DNA of 32,506 bases from Candidatus Wallbacteria bacterium (GTDB lineage: Bacteria; Muiribacteriota; UBA6191; JACPRK01), in assembly GCA_016190005.1 (NCBI GenBank), contig JACPRK010000147.1, positions 1 through 32,506 on the forward strand. The letters are read 5' to 3'. How positions within the stretch are numbered: the first letter of the stretch is position 1; the number at the start of each line of letters is the position of its first letter. This document shows positions 16,587 through 24,970 of this stretch, piece after piece. A program made the translations under genes and the position numbers. The notes under the pieces are model-generated. The model was given only the letters and a program-made list of their open reading frames with translations. It ran no database searches and was not told the DNA's origin.

Positions 16587-16841
16587 CTACTCGAACGTGC
16601 CGTCCTCTCCATATCCCAGGATCTCATTGGCCTCCCGGCCGTCCTGGTCAGGCAACGAAGCGCATCTCCGCGAGATGGCCATCAGCTCCGCCATCAGGTC
16701 CGGGGCGGCCCGGCTACCGCGCAGCCGCTGCAGTCGATCTTCGAGGGCATGAATCACGGCCTCCGTCAGGCTCTCACCGGTCTCGCTCGCAACCGCGACG
16801 GCGAGCTCTATGGCCTTCTTGTTCTTGATGCTCAACGCCAT
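16587..16841 (-). CDS. vapB: VapB-type antitoxin (Rv0623-like)
   Basis: An 84-residue antitoxin beginning MALSIKNKKAIELA. ASETGESLTEAVIHALEDRL is the typical N-terminal motif of the Rv0623-like antitoxin family. This part dimerises and binds the operator. The C-terminal acidic tail (EILGYGEDGTFE) would wrap the toxin. The gene is upstream of and adjacent to vapC, the standard order. Autoregulation is expected from the family. Confidence 0.9.
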   Translation of the reverse strand: MALSIKNKKAIELAVAVASETGESLTEAVIHALEDRLQRLRGSRAAPDLMAELMAISRRCASLPDQDGREANEILGYGEDGTFE

Positions 16842-16861
16842 GTTTGCCCCCGATTCAATCT

Positions 16862-16886
16862 TCTACCCATCTACCTGGATTCTATC
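16862..16886 (-). promoter_or_regulatory. vapBC promoter/operator candidate
   Basis: Directly upstream of vapB the sequence turns A/T-richer. On the plus strand, TCTACC occurs at 16862-16867 and 16870-16875, and TCTATC at 16881-16886. On the minus strand the last overlaps TAGAAT (16884-16879), a fair -10, about 38 bases before the ATG. Repeated short sites over the -10 are what a VapBC-autoregulated operator would look like. The rest of the gap to 17163 shows no gene I can support. Confidence 0.35.
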
Positions 16887-17163
16887 TGCAGTCTCTTGCA
16901 CCTGGTAATCCTGCATGGCCGGCAGACGAACGCGCCTCCGCTGAAGCTCGGCTTGCCGCCTGACCAGAGCCCGCACCGCCGATCTCCCGGAGGGCATCCG
17001 GTCATACGGACGACCTACACCGCCGGCTTCCAGTCGGGACGAGGCGGGTGTATCCGGTTAGTCCACGCGTCCTTGTCCTCGTGCTGTCGCCGGTACTGCG
17101 TCGGAGTGGAGCAGCCGCTACCGCCAGACTGCGACCGCCCACGCTGCCTACGCCAGTCGCTGG

Positions 17164-18393
17164 CTACCGCCGAGGCATCGCGGCGGCGCGCGCCAGCTCG
17201 GACTCGAGCCGGGCGGCGGAGGCGTCCCAGCTCCAGCGGCCTCGCACGGCGGCCAGGCCGGCCTGCGAGAGCCGCTCGCGCTCCGAGGCGCTGTCGAGCA
17301 GCGTGAGCAGGGCGGCAGCGAAGGCCTCGGGGTCTCGCGGGGTCAGAAGCCCGTTGACGCCGTGTTCGATCGTTTCCAGGAGACCGCCTTCGGCGACACC
17401 GGCGACGGGAGTGCCGCACGCCATCGCCTCGAGCGGGATCAGGCCAAACGGCTCCCGCACGGGCGTGCAGGCCGCCACCCGCGAGCTCGCGTAGAGCTCG
17501 ACCACGGCCGCGTCGTCGTCGCCCTGGCGAAGCTCGAGCGTGACCCCCGCGGCGGCGGCCTCGCGCTTCAGCTCTTCCAGGTAGGCCGGGTCGAAGCGGC
17601 TGTAGGCGAAGACCACGGGTGGGCGCTGAGGGGCCGGGATGGCCGCGAGCGCGCGGACCAGGAAGAGCTGATCCTTGTTGGCGCCGATGGCGCTGACCGA
17701 GACGACGCGCCGCTGGCGGGGACGTTCGAGCGGGCGATAGACATCGGTGTCGACTCCCAGGTACTGAAGGACGGGCTCCAGCCCGTAGGCGAGCCGGATC
17801 TGATTGGCGGTGTAGAGAGAATGGGCGAGCACGATGCGCGCTGCGCGGGCGTTAGAGACATCGGCGCACTCCAGCGGCGCGAGAAAGAGCCGGCGCAACG
17901 CCAGCCTGGCGCCCGGAGCTCGCCCGGCTTCCAGGGCGGCGAGCCGTCGCTCGAAGACGAGCCGGCTGGGCTCCGCGCAGTAGTAGACGGTGGGCGTCTT
18001 CAGGTGCCTGAGCAGCAGCGGCGCCTGCGTCAGCCGGCAGGGATTGACGAAGACCGCGTCGAACCCGCCGGCGTCGATCTCGGCGGCCATCCAGCGCGAG
18101 GCGCGCTCGAGGAACGGAAGGTCGAGGCTGCGGAAGAGCAAATTGAGCCTGCCGCTTCCGACTCGCGGGAAACTGCCACGCGGATCGGGAAAGCGATGGT
18201 GCCGCCGGACGTGGGCGTCCCAGTCGAACCCCGCCGCGGGCGCGGGCTGAAAGCCATAGATGTCGGGCCGCTCGCGCACGAGCTCCGGATGGAAGAGCGT
18301 GATTTCGTGGCGCCCCGCCAGCCGCCGCACGTACTCCCAGAGCACGCGCATCGCGCCGCCGAACGGGACGTTGTGGTAGAAGGCGAGCTTCAT
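17164..18393 (-). CDS. glycosyltransferase family 4 protein
   Basis: A 409-residue GT-B fold glycosyltransferase. N-terminal MKLAFYHNVPFGGAMRVL contains the glycine-rich loop (PFGGA) of the acceptor domain. The C-terminal donor domain has VVSVSAIGANKDQLFLVRAL and the conserved EPFGLIPLEAMACGTPVAG (E-x7-E motif, near residues 311-319) that binds the nucleotide sugar. GLLETIEHGVNGLL and PEAFAAALLTLLD follow as in GT4. It would transfer a sugar from a nucleotide-sugar donor to a lipid, glycan or protein acceptor at the cytoplasmic side. It stands alone between vapBC and an unrelated secreted-protein gene, so the target cannot be inferred from neighbours. Confidence 0.9.
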   Translation of the reverse strand: MKLAFYHNVPFGGAMRVLWEYVRRLAGRHEITLFHPELVRERPDIYGFQPAPAAGFDWDAHVRRHHRFPDPRGSFPRVGSGRLNLLFRSLDLPFLERASRWMAAEIDAGGFDAVFVNPCRLTQAPLLLRHLKTPTVYYCAEPSRLVFERRLAALEAGRAPGARLALRRLFLAPLECADVSNARAARIVLAHSLYTANQIRLAYGLEPVLQYLGVDTDVYRPLERPRQRRVVSVSAIGANKDQLFLVRALAAIPAPQRPPVVFAYSRFDPAYLEELKREAAAAGVTLELRQGDDDAAVVELYASSRVAACTPVREPFGLIPLEAMACGTPVAGVAEGGLLETIEHGVNGLLTPRDPEAFAAALLTLLDSASERERLSQAGLAAVRGRWSWDASAARLESELARAAAMPRR

Positions 18394-18733
18394 GGCCGGC
18401 TGAACTCCGGTGGACTGGCAGAGAAATGGCGCCTTCCTTCGGCTACGACCGTGGTGTTGCGCGCCGCTGTCGCGCTAGGAGGACGCCAAGAACGGGTTTG
18501 TATCACGCTTTGGGTCGCATGTCACAGGAACTCCGTCGGGCTTTGGCCGCCTGGCTTCTTGCGGCTCGCTACGGCCGTCGATGCATCCCGGCGGCCTGAT
18601 GTCGTTTCTGTCGAGGACCGGCGCCAAGCTGCTCGACTTCGAGGACCACACCCGCTCGATTACCGACCGCCTCACGCACGACTTCTGCGGGCTGCCGTCC
18701 GTCTTGTCGCCCGCAGCCAGGGTGACGGCCGGC
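18394..18733. other. intergenic region, no gene seen
   Basis: About 340 bases between the GT4 start and the stop of the 1090-residue secreted-protein gene, both on the minus strand. Open frames here are short and without motifs. It presumably holds the glycosyltransferase promoter, but I see no convincing -35/-10 pair. Confidence 0.5.
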
Positions 18734-21700
18734 TCAGCGCGCCGCCGGCAGCGTCACGACGCGAGCGCCCGGCACCGAGATGACGTAGCCGGCGCCCTGC
18801 TCGAGCGGGAAGGGCAGCGTCAGTCCGGGGATGTGCACTTCGAAGCGGCCGCGGGGAGAGACGGCGCGAGCCACGAACGAAGCGCCCGTCGAAGTCGCGA
18901 TGTCGGCGGCCGTCGCACCGGGGGGAACGCCTCGCGGCAAGCCGACCAGATCGATGCCGGGGCCGACTTGCCGGGTCGCGCTCCCGGCCGGCCAGTCGAA
19001 CCCTTCCAGTGGCGCCATCGTGACGCCAGGCGTGCGCACCGTGGCGATGTAGCCGTGGCCCGGCTCGACCGGGAAATCGGCCGCCGTCCCGTTCGCAAGG
19101 AAGATCTCGAACCGCCGCGGGCCGCCGGCGTCGGGCGCGATCCGGCTGACCGCCTGGGCGCCCGCGAGCCTCGCAAGCTCGGAAGCGCTGAAGCCGGGAC
19201 CGGTCGAGAGCGGCGCCGCCAGCACATTGACGCCGCCGTGAATCGGCAGAGACTGGGTGGCCGCTCCCGTGACCACGAGCAATTCGAAGGGAGCCACCGT
19301 GGTGCGCGGCAAGGCGTTGCCCGAGACGAGCCGATCGGACGCGACGCTCCCGCCGCTGGCAAAGCGGGTGACTCGCATCGAGCCGGTGGCAGGAAGCCCG
19401 ATGTCGACGTCGACGACGAAGGGCTCGACCTCGGTGGCGAGGAAGGCGGACTGCCGGCCGATGAAGGCGTATCCGAGTCCCGGCCTGCGATACACGGTAC
19501 GCCGTGCGATGACGTTCGCCAGAAGAGAGGCTGCTTCCAGGTGGACGGGGCCGCCGTTGATGAGGATGCGGCCGGCCGCCGAGACGATGAGCGCCACTTC
19601 GGCACCCGCGGCTTCGCCGGTGGCCAGCACCTGTCCCGGCGACGAGACAGCCGATCGGCCCAGTAGAGCCAGCCCGCCGAACGGGTCGGTCGAGGTGATG
19701 CTGGCCAGGTCGGGGCCTCTCCACCGGATCGAACCGAGCGCCTGGGTCTCGATTCTCGCCGGCGGCGTGGTCGCGACTTCGGGAGTCGTGGATACGCTCA
19801 AGCCGAGCGAGCCGAACAGCGCGTCCCACGCCGTCGAGGCGCCCGTGGCTGGAATCCCCTGTGCCGTGTGCAGGACGAGCGGCGTCGAGGTCGAAGCGAC
19901 CAGCGCCGCCACGGCCGGTGCCATGTCGTGGAAGCCAAAAGCGGGACTGTGTCCGAATGTGAAGACGTAGTAGAGGGCACTGGGTCCTCGGCGGGGCCGG
20001 CCGAACGTCGGCCTGACGTCGAATCCGGCGGCGCGCAGGGCGCAGGAGACGGCCGGCACGGTCGAATCCGCAAAGCTGGCGAGCAGCTCCTCGGCGTCGG
20101 CAGAAGCCGGGACGTCGAGGATGAGGTTGGCGATCGGACGCGACTCCGGGGACACGCCCAGCAGCCGGGTCAGCACCGGGAAGACGTGTCCGGCCAGCGC
20201 CAGCTCCTGGCTGAAGTAGGCAGAGTCCTCGGCCGTGCCCGGGAAGAAGCTGAACGCGCGCACGCGATCGGTCGCGGCCCGGTAAAAGGCCAGGTTTCGC
20301 TGATACGGCGGAGGGGAGCCAAAGCTCCCCGAGACCCCTTGGTATGTCTGCCGTCCGAGCTCGCGCGCCTGGCCGTGCGCCAGGTCGCCGAGGCCGACGG
20401 TGTTCGCCGTAACGACGGCGGAGGCCAGTCTTTTCGCTCGTCTCTCGATGCGCTCGAGGTCGACCGGATCGAACACGTATCCCAGGTATTCTTCCGAGCC
20501 GTTCGAGGTGCCGTTCTCGTTGCGATCCGTGAAGAAGTGGATGTGCTCGATGCCGCTCTCGCGGGCCGCGGCCGTGATGGCGGCGACGTACTCCAGATCG
20601 AACCGCTCCTCGTCGACCGCAGCGACGCCCTGTTGGGCCAGCTCGCGCACGATCTGCCGGACCTCCGTCGTCGTCACGGGGCGCAGCTTGCGAGTCTCGG
20701 CACTTTGCAGGAGGATGGCTCCGAGTTGCTCGAGCGGCGAGACGATACGAATCCCGAGGCGGCGCGCCTCCGGCACCGCCATCGCAGTCAGGTTCGTGCC
20801 GCGTGGATACCCGGCCGCCTCCAGCGTCGGGGAGCCGAAGAAGTACCTCCCGTCGTTATCGACGCCTCCCAGCCTCACCTGGCCCACGTGCTCCTGGTAC
20901 AAGTGTTCGAGCCACGAGCGCAGGTTGTCCACTTGCTCGGCCGTCGTCAGCCGCGTCCGTGCGGCGATGGCGGTCGCTCCCTCCACTGCCCGCGCTCCCA
21001 GCAATCCGGAGACGTGGAGCTGATCCTCGTCGAAAGCGCCCGCGAGCAGTATCCCGAGCGGGTTGCGGTCATCGGCTCCCGTGATCGTCAGCGCTCCGCG
21101 AAGCTGGTGGAAGTAGGGGCCACCGGGGTTCTCGACGCGCACGTCGAAAGTGCCAGGCCGCCTTCCGGCCGGCAACTCGGCCGCCAGCTCCGTCGCGCTG
21201 CGAGAGGTGACGGCGAGCTCCTGGCCGGCTACGAAGAGGTGAGCCCCGTCGAGCGCGCCGGCGACCTGCACGATGAGCGTGGTCGTGGTGCGGTTGGAAG
21301 CCACGGTGGGCTCGACGCGCACGATGCTGGGACGCCGTCCGTCTACGAGAGCTGCCTCGCGAAGTCCGAGATCGACGAGCACTCGCGCCGGCGCCGTTAT
21401 CACCACCGTCTCCATCGTGGTGAACCTCAGATTGGAGGAGGAGATCCTCAGGGAGAACGGCTCTGCCGGAATCGAGGGGAGGAAGAACCCTCCGCTGACG
21501 CCGAGGGCCGTCGCATGGCCGCTGGCTTCCCCCGCCGCATCGAGATAGATCACAGGTGTCAGAGCCGGAGTCGTACGGATTGTCGCGCCGATCGCCGGGG
21601 CGAAGAACGGCGTGAACAACCTGCCCGTGGCCGCCGCGTTCTCCAGCGCCAGCTGCGCCGTGGGGCGCAGCGAGAACGTCAATCCTTGCACGTCATCGAC

Positions 21701-22006
21701 CGGCGGCAACACCAGGAACCGGGTGGGCACGAAGCCAGGGGCCGTCACATCGACGAAAGACGCCGTCGTGGATGGCACAGCTGGGAGGCTGAACCGGCCG
21801 GAACCGTCGGTCGTCGTGACGTCTCGTGGAAAGGCGCTCGAGACGACGGCGGCGCCCGCGATGAGACGACCCGTCGCCGCGTCGTCGACGGTGCCGAACC
21901 CCTGCGCCGTCTGGGCGCGCGCGGCCGTGGCCACGGCCATGGCCAGCGCCGCGCAGCAAAGGAAGGCCGTCGCGGACCTGGCGTGGTGTGCAGGGCGTGG
22001 AGGCAT
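18734..22006 (-). CDS. large secreted modular protein (CnaB-like and IPT/TIG-like domains)
   Basis: A 1090-residue exported protein. The signal peptide is residues 1-31 (cleavage after ATAARA before QTAQ). Residues about 36-110 fit a carboxypeptidase-regulatory/CnaB-like fold (GSGRFSLPAVPSTTASFV, then VTAPGFVP). About 230-305 resembles an IPT/TIG domain (RPSIVRVEPTVASNRT, then GTFDVRVENPGGPY). The middle, about 320-780, is a globular region I do not recognise. It contains ARESGIEHIHFFTDRNENG followed by a helix, which has a faint TIM-barrel look. The C-terminus holds two copies of a short unit: FEIFLANG...FPVEPGHGYIATV near 966 and FEVHIPGL...FPLEQGAGYVISV near 1055. No sorting or membrane anchor is visible. 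The ATG follows GGGAGAA. Function unknown; surface or extracellular binding is plausible. Confidence 0.8.
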   Translation of the reverse strand: MPPRPAHHARSATAFLCCAALAMAVATAARAQTAQGFGTVDDAATGRLIAGAAVVSSAFPRDVTTTDGSGRFSLPAVPSTTASFVDVTAPGFVPTRFLVLPPVDDVQGLTFSLRPTAQLALENAAATGRLFTPFFAPAIGATIRTTPALTPVIYLDAAGEASGHATALGVSGGFFLPSIPAEPFSLRISSSNLRFTTMETVVITAPARVLVDLGLREAALVDGRRPSIVRVEPTVASNRTTTTLIVQVAGALDGAHLFVAGQELAVTSRSATELAAELPAGRRPGTFDVRVENPGGPYFHQLRGALTITGADDRNPLGILLAGAFDEDQLHVSGLLGARAVEGATAIAARTRLTTAEQVDNLRSWLEHLYQEHVGQVRLGGVDNDGRYFFGSPTLEAAGYPRGTNLTAMAVPEARRLGIRIVSPLEQLGAILLQSAETRKLRPVTTTEVRQIVRELAQQGVAAVDEERFDLEYVAAITAAARESGIEHIHFFTDRNENGTSNGSEEYLGYVFDPVDLERIERRAKRLASAVVTANTVGLGDLAHGQARELGRQTYQGVSGSFGSPPPYQRNLAFYRAATDRVRAFSFFPGTAEDSAYFSQELALAGHVFPVLTRLLGVSPESRPIANLILDVPASADAEELLASFADSTVPAVSCALRAAGFDVRPTFGRPRRGPSALYYVFTFGHSPAFGFHDMAPAVAALVASTSTPLVLHTAQGIPATGASTAWDALFGSLGLSVSTTPEVATTPPARIETQALGSIRWRGPDLASITSTDPFGGLALLGRSAVSSPGQVLATGEAAGAEVALIVSAAGRILINGGPVHLEAASLLANVIARRTVYRRPGLGYAFIGRQSAFLATEVEPFVVDVDIGLPATGSMRVTRFASGGSVASDRLVSGNALPRTTVAPFELLVVTGAATQSLPIHGGVNVLAAPLSTGPGFSASELARLAGAQAVSRIAPDAGGPRRFEIFLANGTAADFPVEPGHGYIATVRTPGVTMAPLEGFDWPAGSATRQVGPGIDLVGLPRGVPPGATAADIATSTGASFVARAVSPRGRFEVHIPGLTLPFPLEQGAGYVISVPGARVVTLPAAR

Positions 22007-22131
22007 CGGTGTTCTCCCGAAACCCGGCTGGAGCGGCCGTCGGATGGCCAGCCCCCCCCCAGCCTACCACCGCGCCCCCGGCGCAGCTTCCACGTTACTG
22101 CTCGTCGGATTCTAGGCTACGATAGTGGTCT

Positions 22132-22149
22132 CCCTCCATCTTCGGAGGG
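22132..22149. other. perfect 6-bp hairpin upstream of the secreted-protein gene
   Basis: CCCTCC (22132-22137), loop ATCTTC, GGAGGG (22144-22149). It lies 126 bases upstream of the 1090-residue gene and just before the acyltransferase-like relic. A short plus-strand TACGAT-like -10 (22118-22123) precedes it. A terminator or leader element is possible. Confidence 0.3.
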
Positions 22150-22193
22150 GAAGGCGCTCACGGGCGCGCGCCTGCCGGAGCCTGTCTCTCGCA

Positions 22194-22345
22194 CGGGAGG
22201 CTCTTCAGGCGGGCTATCACCTGCACATCTATCCGCAGGGCACCGTCGCCGCGGACACGGCTCCAGGCCGGATCGGGGCCGTGCAGATCGCCTGGGCACT
22301 CGGCCTTCCGCTGGTGGTAGCGGCCGAGAGCAGGCGCGCTCCGCG
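22194..22345 (+). pseudogene. possible relic of a PlsC-like acyltransferase
   Basis: The plus-strand frame reads REALQAGYHLHIYPQGT, then a short loop, then GRIGAVQIAWALGLPLVV. This is the order found around the glycerol-phosphate-binding motif (PEGTR, here PQGTV) of 1-acylglycerol-3-phosphate acyltransferases. The N-terminal H-x4-D motif and the C-terminal part are missing, and after about 22345 the frame runs antisense through the amidohydrolase end. If the resemblance is real, this is a fragment left by deletion. It could also be chance. Confidence 0.35.
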
Positions 22346-22360
22346 GGTTCCGATCGAGAG

Positions 22361-23668
22361 CTACCGGGCAACGCCGCTCGGCCCAACGATCACGCCGCCG
22401 CCTTTCATCACGAAGAGAGGCTTCTCCAGCCTCTTCACGTCCTCGAGCGGATTGCCACCCACAGCGATCATGTCCGCGAAGGCTCCTGGAGTCAATCGCC
22501 CCACCCGGTCCTCCCATCCGAGGAGGCGGGCGGCATTCGTCGTCGCCGTCCGGATCGCCTCCAGCGGAGTAAGACCGCAGGCGACGTACTCGGCGAACTG
22601 CTTCGCGTTCGTGCCGTGCGGGATGACGGCGGCGTCGGTCCCAAAGGCGAGGGGCACTCCTAGCCGATGGGCCTTACGGGTCACTTCCCGCAGGGCGCCG
22701 CCAAGCCCCTCGCCGCTGGCCAGCATCTCGGGCGTGTGGCCCGGAGAGGCGGCCGCGTCCGCCTCGCCTTCGGGGACGTTCGGCGCCAGGAAGATGCCCT
22801 TGGCCTTCATCATCCGGAGACCCTCGTCGTCAAGCAAGCTGCCGTGCTCGATGGAGGCGACGCCGGCCCGGATGGCCGCCTTCGCGCCCTCGGCTCCGTG
22901 CGCGTGGCAGGCGACCTTCAGGCCCGCCCGCGCCGCCTCGTCGACCGCGGCGCCCAGCTCCTCGTCGGTGAATTCGCGAGCCCCAGGGACGCTCCCCGGC
23001 GTCAGAATCGCGCCGCTGGAGAGCACCTTGATGACGCCCACGCCGCCGCGGGCCAGCGCCCGGACGCGCTGGCGCACCTGGTCGGGACCGTCGGCGACGC
23101 CGAACCGCAGCTCCAGCGGCAGCGTCACGTCGGGCGCCAGTCCCGTCAGCGCCCCCGCTCCGCCCGTCATCGTGACATAGGCTCCGGCTGGCTGCATCCG
23201 GGGCCCCGCCACCCACCCCCGATCGATCGCATCGCGCAGCGCCACGTCGACCAAGGCCCGGTAGGTCCCGAGGTCGCGCACGGTCGTGAACCCGGCCCGC
23301 AGCGTCGCCAGCGCGTTCGGGATCGCCCGGTAGGCCATCTGGGCGCCGCTTCGAGTCAGCGGCGCCGCCGGCGAGTACTCCATCGCGTCGTCGATGAGGT
23401 GGGTGTGGACATCGATGAGACCGGGCAGCAGTGTCGCGTCTCCCAGGTCGAGGATCGTCACGCCGCGCCTCGGGCTCCCCGATGTCGCGGGCGCCACGGC
23501 CACGATCCGCTCTCCCGCCACGCGGACCTCATGACCGGTCAGTATCGCGCCCTTCTCCACGTCGAGAATTCGCGCCGCGCGCACGACGGCCGTCACCTCG
23601 GCCGCGACCGCGTGACGGGTACAGATGCAAGTCAGCAGGCCGAGCAGAACGAGAAGCAGTTGATGCAT
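22361..23668 (-). CDS. exported metal-dependent amidohydrolase (prolidase-like)
   Basis: A 435-residue amidohydrolase-superfamily enzyme with a signal peptide (about residues 1-23, ending HAVAA). Metal-site residues are in order: His88 and His90 (LIDVHTHL), a likely carboxylated Lys214 (VIKVLSSG), His255 or His257 (CHAHG), His275 (SIEHGSLLD) and Asp345 (FGTDAAV), all expected for a binuclear enzyme. The layout resembles the Sgx9260/Xaa-Pro-dipeptidase-like and imidazolonepropionase-related branch. The substrate is probably a dipeptide or N-acylated small molecule, acted on in the periplasm. It starts with ATG; a -10-like TAGAAT lies only 10 bases upstream, so the mRNA may be almost leaderless. 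It is not obviously in an operon. Confidence 0.88.
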   Translation of the reverse strand: MHQLLLVLLGLLTCICTRHAVAAEVTAVVRAARILDVEKGAILTGHEVRVAGERIVAVAPATSGSPRRGVTILDLGDATLLPGLIDVHTHLIDDAMEYSPAAPLTRSGAQMAYRAIPNALATLRAGFTTVRDLGTYRALVDVALRDAIDRGWVAGPRMQPAGAYVTMTGGAGALTGLAPDVTLPLELRFGVADGPDQVRQRVRALARGGVGVIKVLSSGAILTPGSVPGAREFTDEELGAAVDEAARAGLKVACHAHGAEGAKAAIRAGVASIEHGSLLDDEGLRMMKAKGIFLAPNVPEGEADAAASPGHTPEMLASGEGLGGALREVTRKAHRLGVPLAFGTDAAVIPHGTNAKQFAEYVACGLTPLEAIRTATTNAARLLGWEDRVGRLTPGAFADMIAVGGNPLEDVKRLEKPLFVMKGGGVIVGPSGVAR

Positions 23669-23677
23669 GGCGGGCGG

Positions 23678-23683
23678 ATTCTA
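23678..23683 (-). promoter_or_regulatory. extended -10 element close to the amidohydrolase start
   Basis: On the minus strand TGATAGAAT (extended -10, TGn-TAGAAT) ends 10 bases before the ATG at 23668. Transcription would begin about 3 bases before the start codon, and no ribosome-binding site is present in the gap. The same TGATAGAATCC-like core (GATAGAATCC) occurs upstream of vapB. No clear -35 hexamer. Confidence 0.35.
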
Positions 23684-23890
23684 TCAGGCTCTCGAGAGTC
23701 CCGGAGGCTGGCCGCCCGACCGAGCAGCCGGCAGGCACCGGATGCACCTCACGCTGCTTCGTTGTCTCCTGCACAGGGGCGCGCATTGACGGACGAACGT
23801 CCCCATGAGACGAGTTGAAGCGTCGGGCCTTCGTCTATCCGGCTCCATCCAGCCTCTGTTGAAACGCCCGCGATGTCGAGTGCCTTGCCG

Positions 23891-24406
23891 CTACGTGCCG
23901 GTAGTGCGCTCGGCTGGGCGCCACTCCATGCGCGTGTAGATTCCCTGGCTTTCAATGGCCCGAAAGCCCAGTCTCTCATAGAGCCTGGCCGCCGAGTTGG
24001 ATTGCTCCACGTGGATGGAGACGGTCGCGTTGGCGGCGCGAGCTTGGTCCATCACATCGAGAAGAAAATAGGTGCCGATTCCACGATTTCTCGCCTGCGG
24101 CAACAGGGAGATATCGACCACTCGAAAGTCATCGGGCCCCCGATGCACATAGAGGCGTCCCACGGGCCGCTCCCCTTCAAGGATGAGGTCGAGAGACGCG
24201 CCCGGGTATCCCTGGCTGTACGCGCGGTGCTGGCACTCGAACTGCTGACTCAAGAACGCGGCCTTCTGCTGTTCCAACCACGGAACCCTCGCCAGTTCCT
24301 CGGCCCGCGTGCTGGCATACAGTTCCCGCAAGAAGACCATGTCAGCCTCGGATATTGCCCTCAGCCGCAGAGGGCCGTGCCTGGTCGATGTCGACGGCCC
24401 AGTCAA
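23891..24406 (-). CDS. GNAT family N-acetyltransferase
   Basis: A 171-residue GNAT acetyltransferase. The acetyl-CoA pyrophosphate-binding loop is RNRGIGT within SLLPQARNRGIGTYFL. The C-terminal motif B is SNSAARLYERLGFRAIE. The N-terminal RLRAISEADMVFLRELY is also typical. I chose the TTG start at 24406 because GAGG lies about 6 bases upstream and the family homology begins shortly after. It is 45 bases downstream of the first tail-collar gene on the same strand and may be its operon partner. GNAT genes beside collar-protein genes could modify a structural protein or a metabolite; that is inference. Confidence 0.88.
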   Translation of the reverse strand: MTGPSTSTRHGPLRLRAISEADMVFLRELYASTRAEELARVPWLEQQKAAFLSQQFECQHRAYSQGYPGASLDLILEGERPVGRLYVHRGPDDFRVVDISLLPQARNRGIGTYFLLDVMDQARAANATVSIHVEQSNSAARLYERLGFRAIESQGIYTRMEWRPAERTTGT

Positions 24407-24451
24407 AAGGACCTCGAGGCGGGTCGCGCTCTCGATTCTACTCCGATTCGA

Positions 24452-24970
24452 TCATGAGCGCGTCGGGAAGATTCCCTGAACCGCAATGCAGAACCAGAAC
24501 GCGAGGTATGGTTGGCGATTTTCGTGGGGGAGCCCTGAGCCAGCGGGCCCGATGGCCATTGGTGACATGACTACCGAGTTGCCTGCCGGTGTGTACGGGA
24601 ACGTCTTGGTCTCGGCCGAGAGGTAGTTGTTGGAAGGGTCAGAGAGCTCGCCGTCGGTGAAGGCCACGGAAAGCGTGTGGGTGTGCGACGGAATCTCCGT
24701 CGAAAGGAGGGTGACGTTGGCCTCCCCACCCGTTTCACCGAGTTGCCGGGGGGTGAGGCCGGGGCCCTGCCCCATCCCAACCGGAACGGAATCCTGGAGA
24801 TTCGGCAAGGCGAAGGTAGTCTTGCCATCGCCGCCATAGGTAGTCCCCAGGATTGAGAACAGCGCCGTGTTCATGCGGACTTGAACCATCTGTCCGTTGC
24901 AGGGAGCCCATCCGTTCGGCGCGAAATTGTACGGGAAAATCCGGACTTCACCGAGGAAAGGGTCGGCCAC
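24452..24970 (-). CDS. tail collar (MdpB-type) protein 1
   Basis: A 172-residue protein of the phage tail collar family, also called microcystin-dependent protein when chromosomal. It opens ADPFLGEVRIFPYNFAPNGW with PCNGQMVQV, the usual N-terminus. LGTTYGGDGKTTFALPNL is the family hallmark, and IPSHTHTLSV the histidine motif. It ends QPYLAFWFCIAVQGIFP. The start is GTG at 24970. It lies 25 bases after the second collar gene and is about 45 percent identical to it by eye over the shared core. No other phage structural gene is near, so this is not a simple prophage remnant. Such proteins are thought to form fibre or collar trimers. Confidence 0.9.
   Translation of the reverse strand: MADPFLGEVRIFPYNFAPNGWAPCNGQMVQVRMNTALFSILGTTYGGDGKTTFALPNLQDSVPVGMGQGPGLTPRQLGETGGEANVTLLSTEIPSHTHTLSVAFTDGELSDPSNNYLSAETKTFPYTPAGNSVVMSPMAIGPAGSGLPHENRQPYLAFWFCIAVQGIFPTRS

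Noticed and set aside
17015..17160. Minus-strand C-terminal-looking piece with TPTQYRRQHEDKD, reminiscent of the end of AraC-family regulators
   Set aside because: The preceding helix-turn-helix sequence is absent in all frames, and upstream lies the intact glycosyltransferase end. Too short to call.
19868..22663. 931-codon plus-strand frame opposite the secreted-protein gene
   Set aside because: Low-complexity charged product without motifs; the minus-strand gene has a signal peptide, a ribosome-binding site and recognisable domains. Only a short piece near 22200-22345 was kept as a possible relic, in the frame beginning near 22125.
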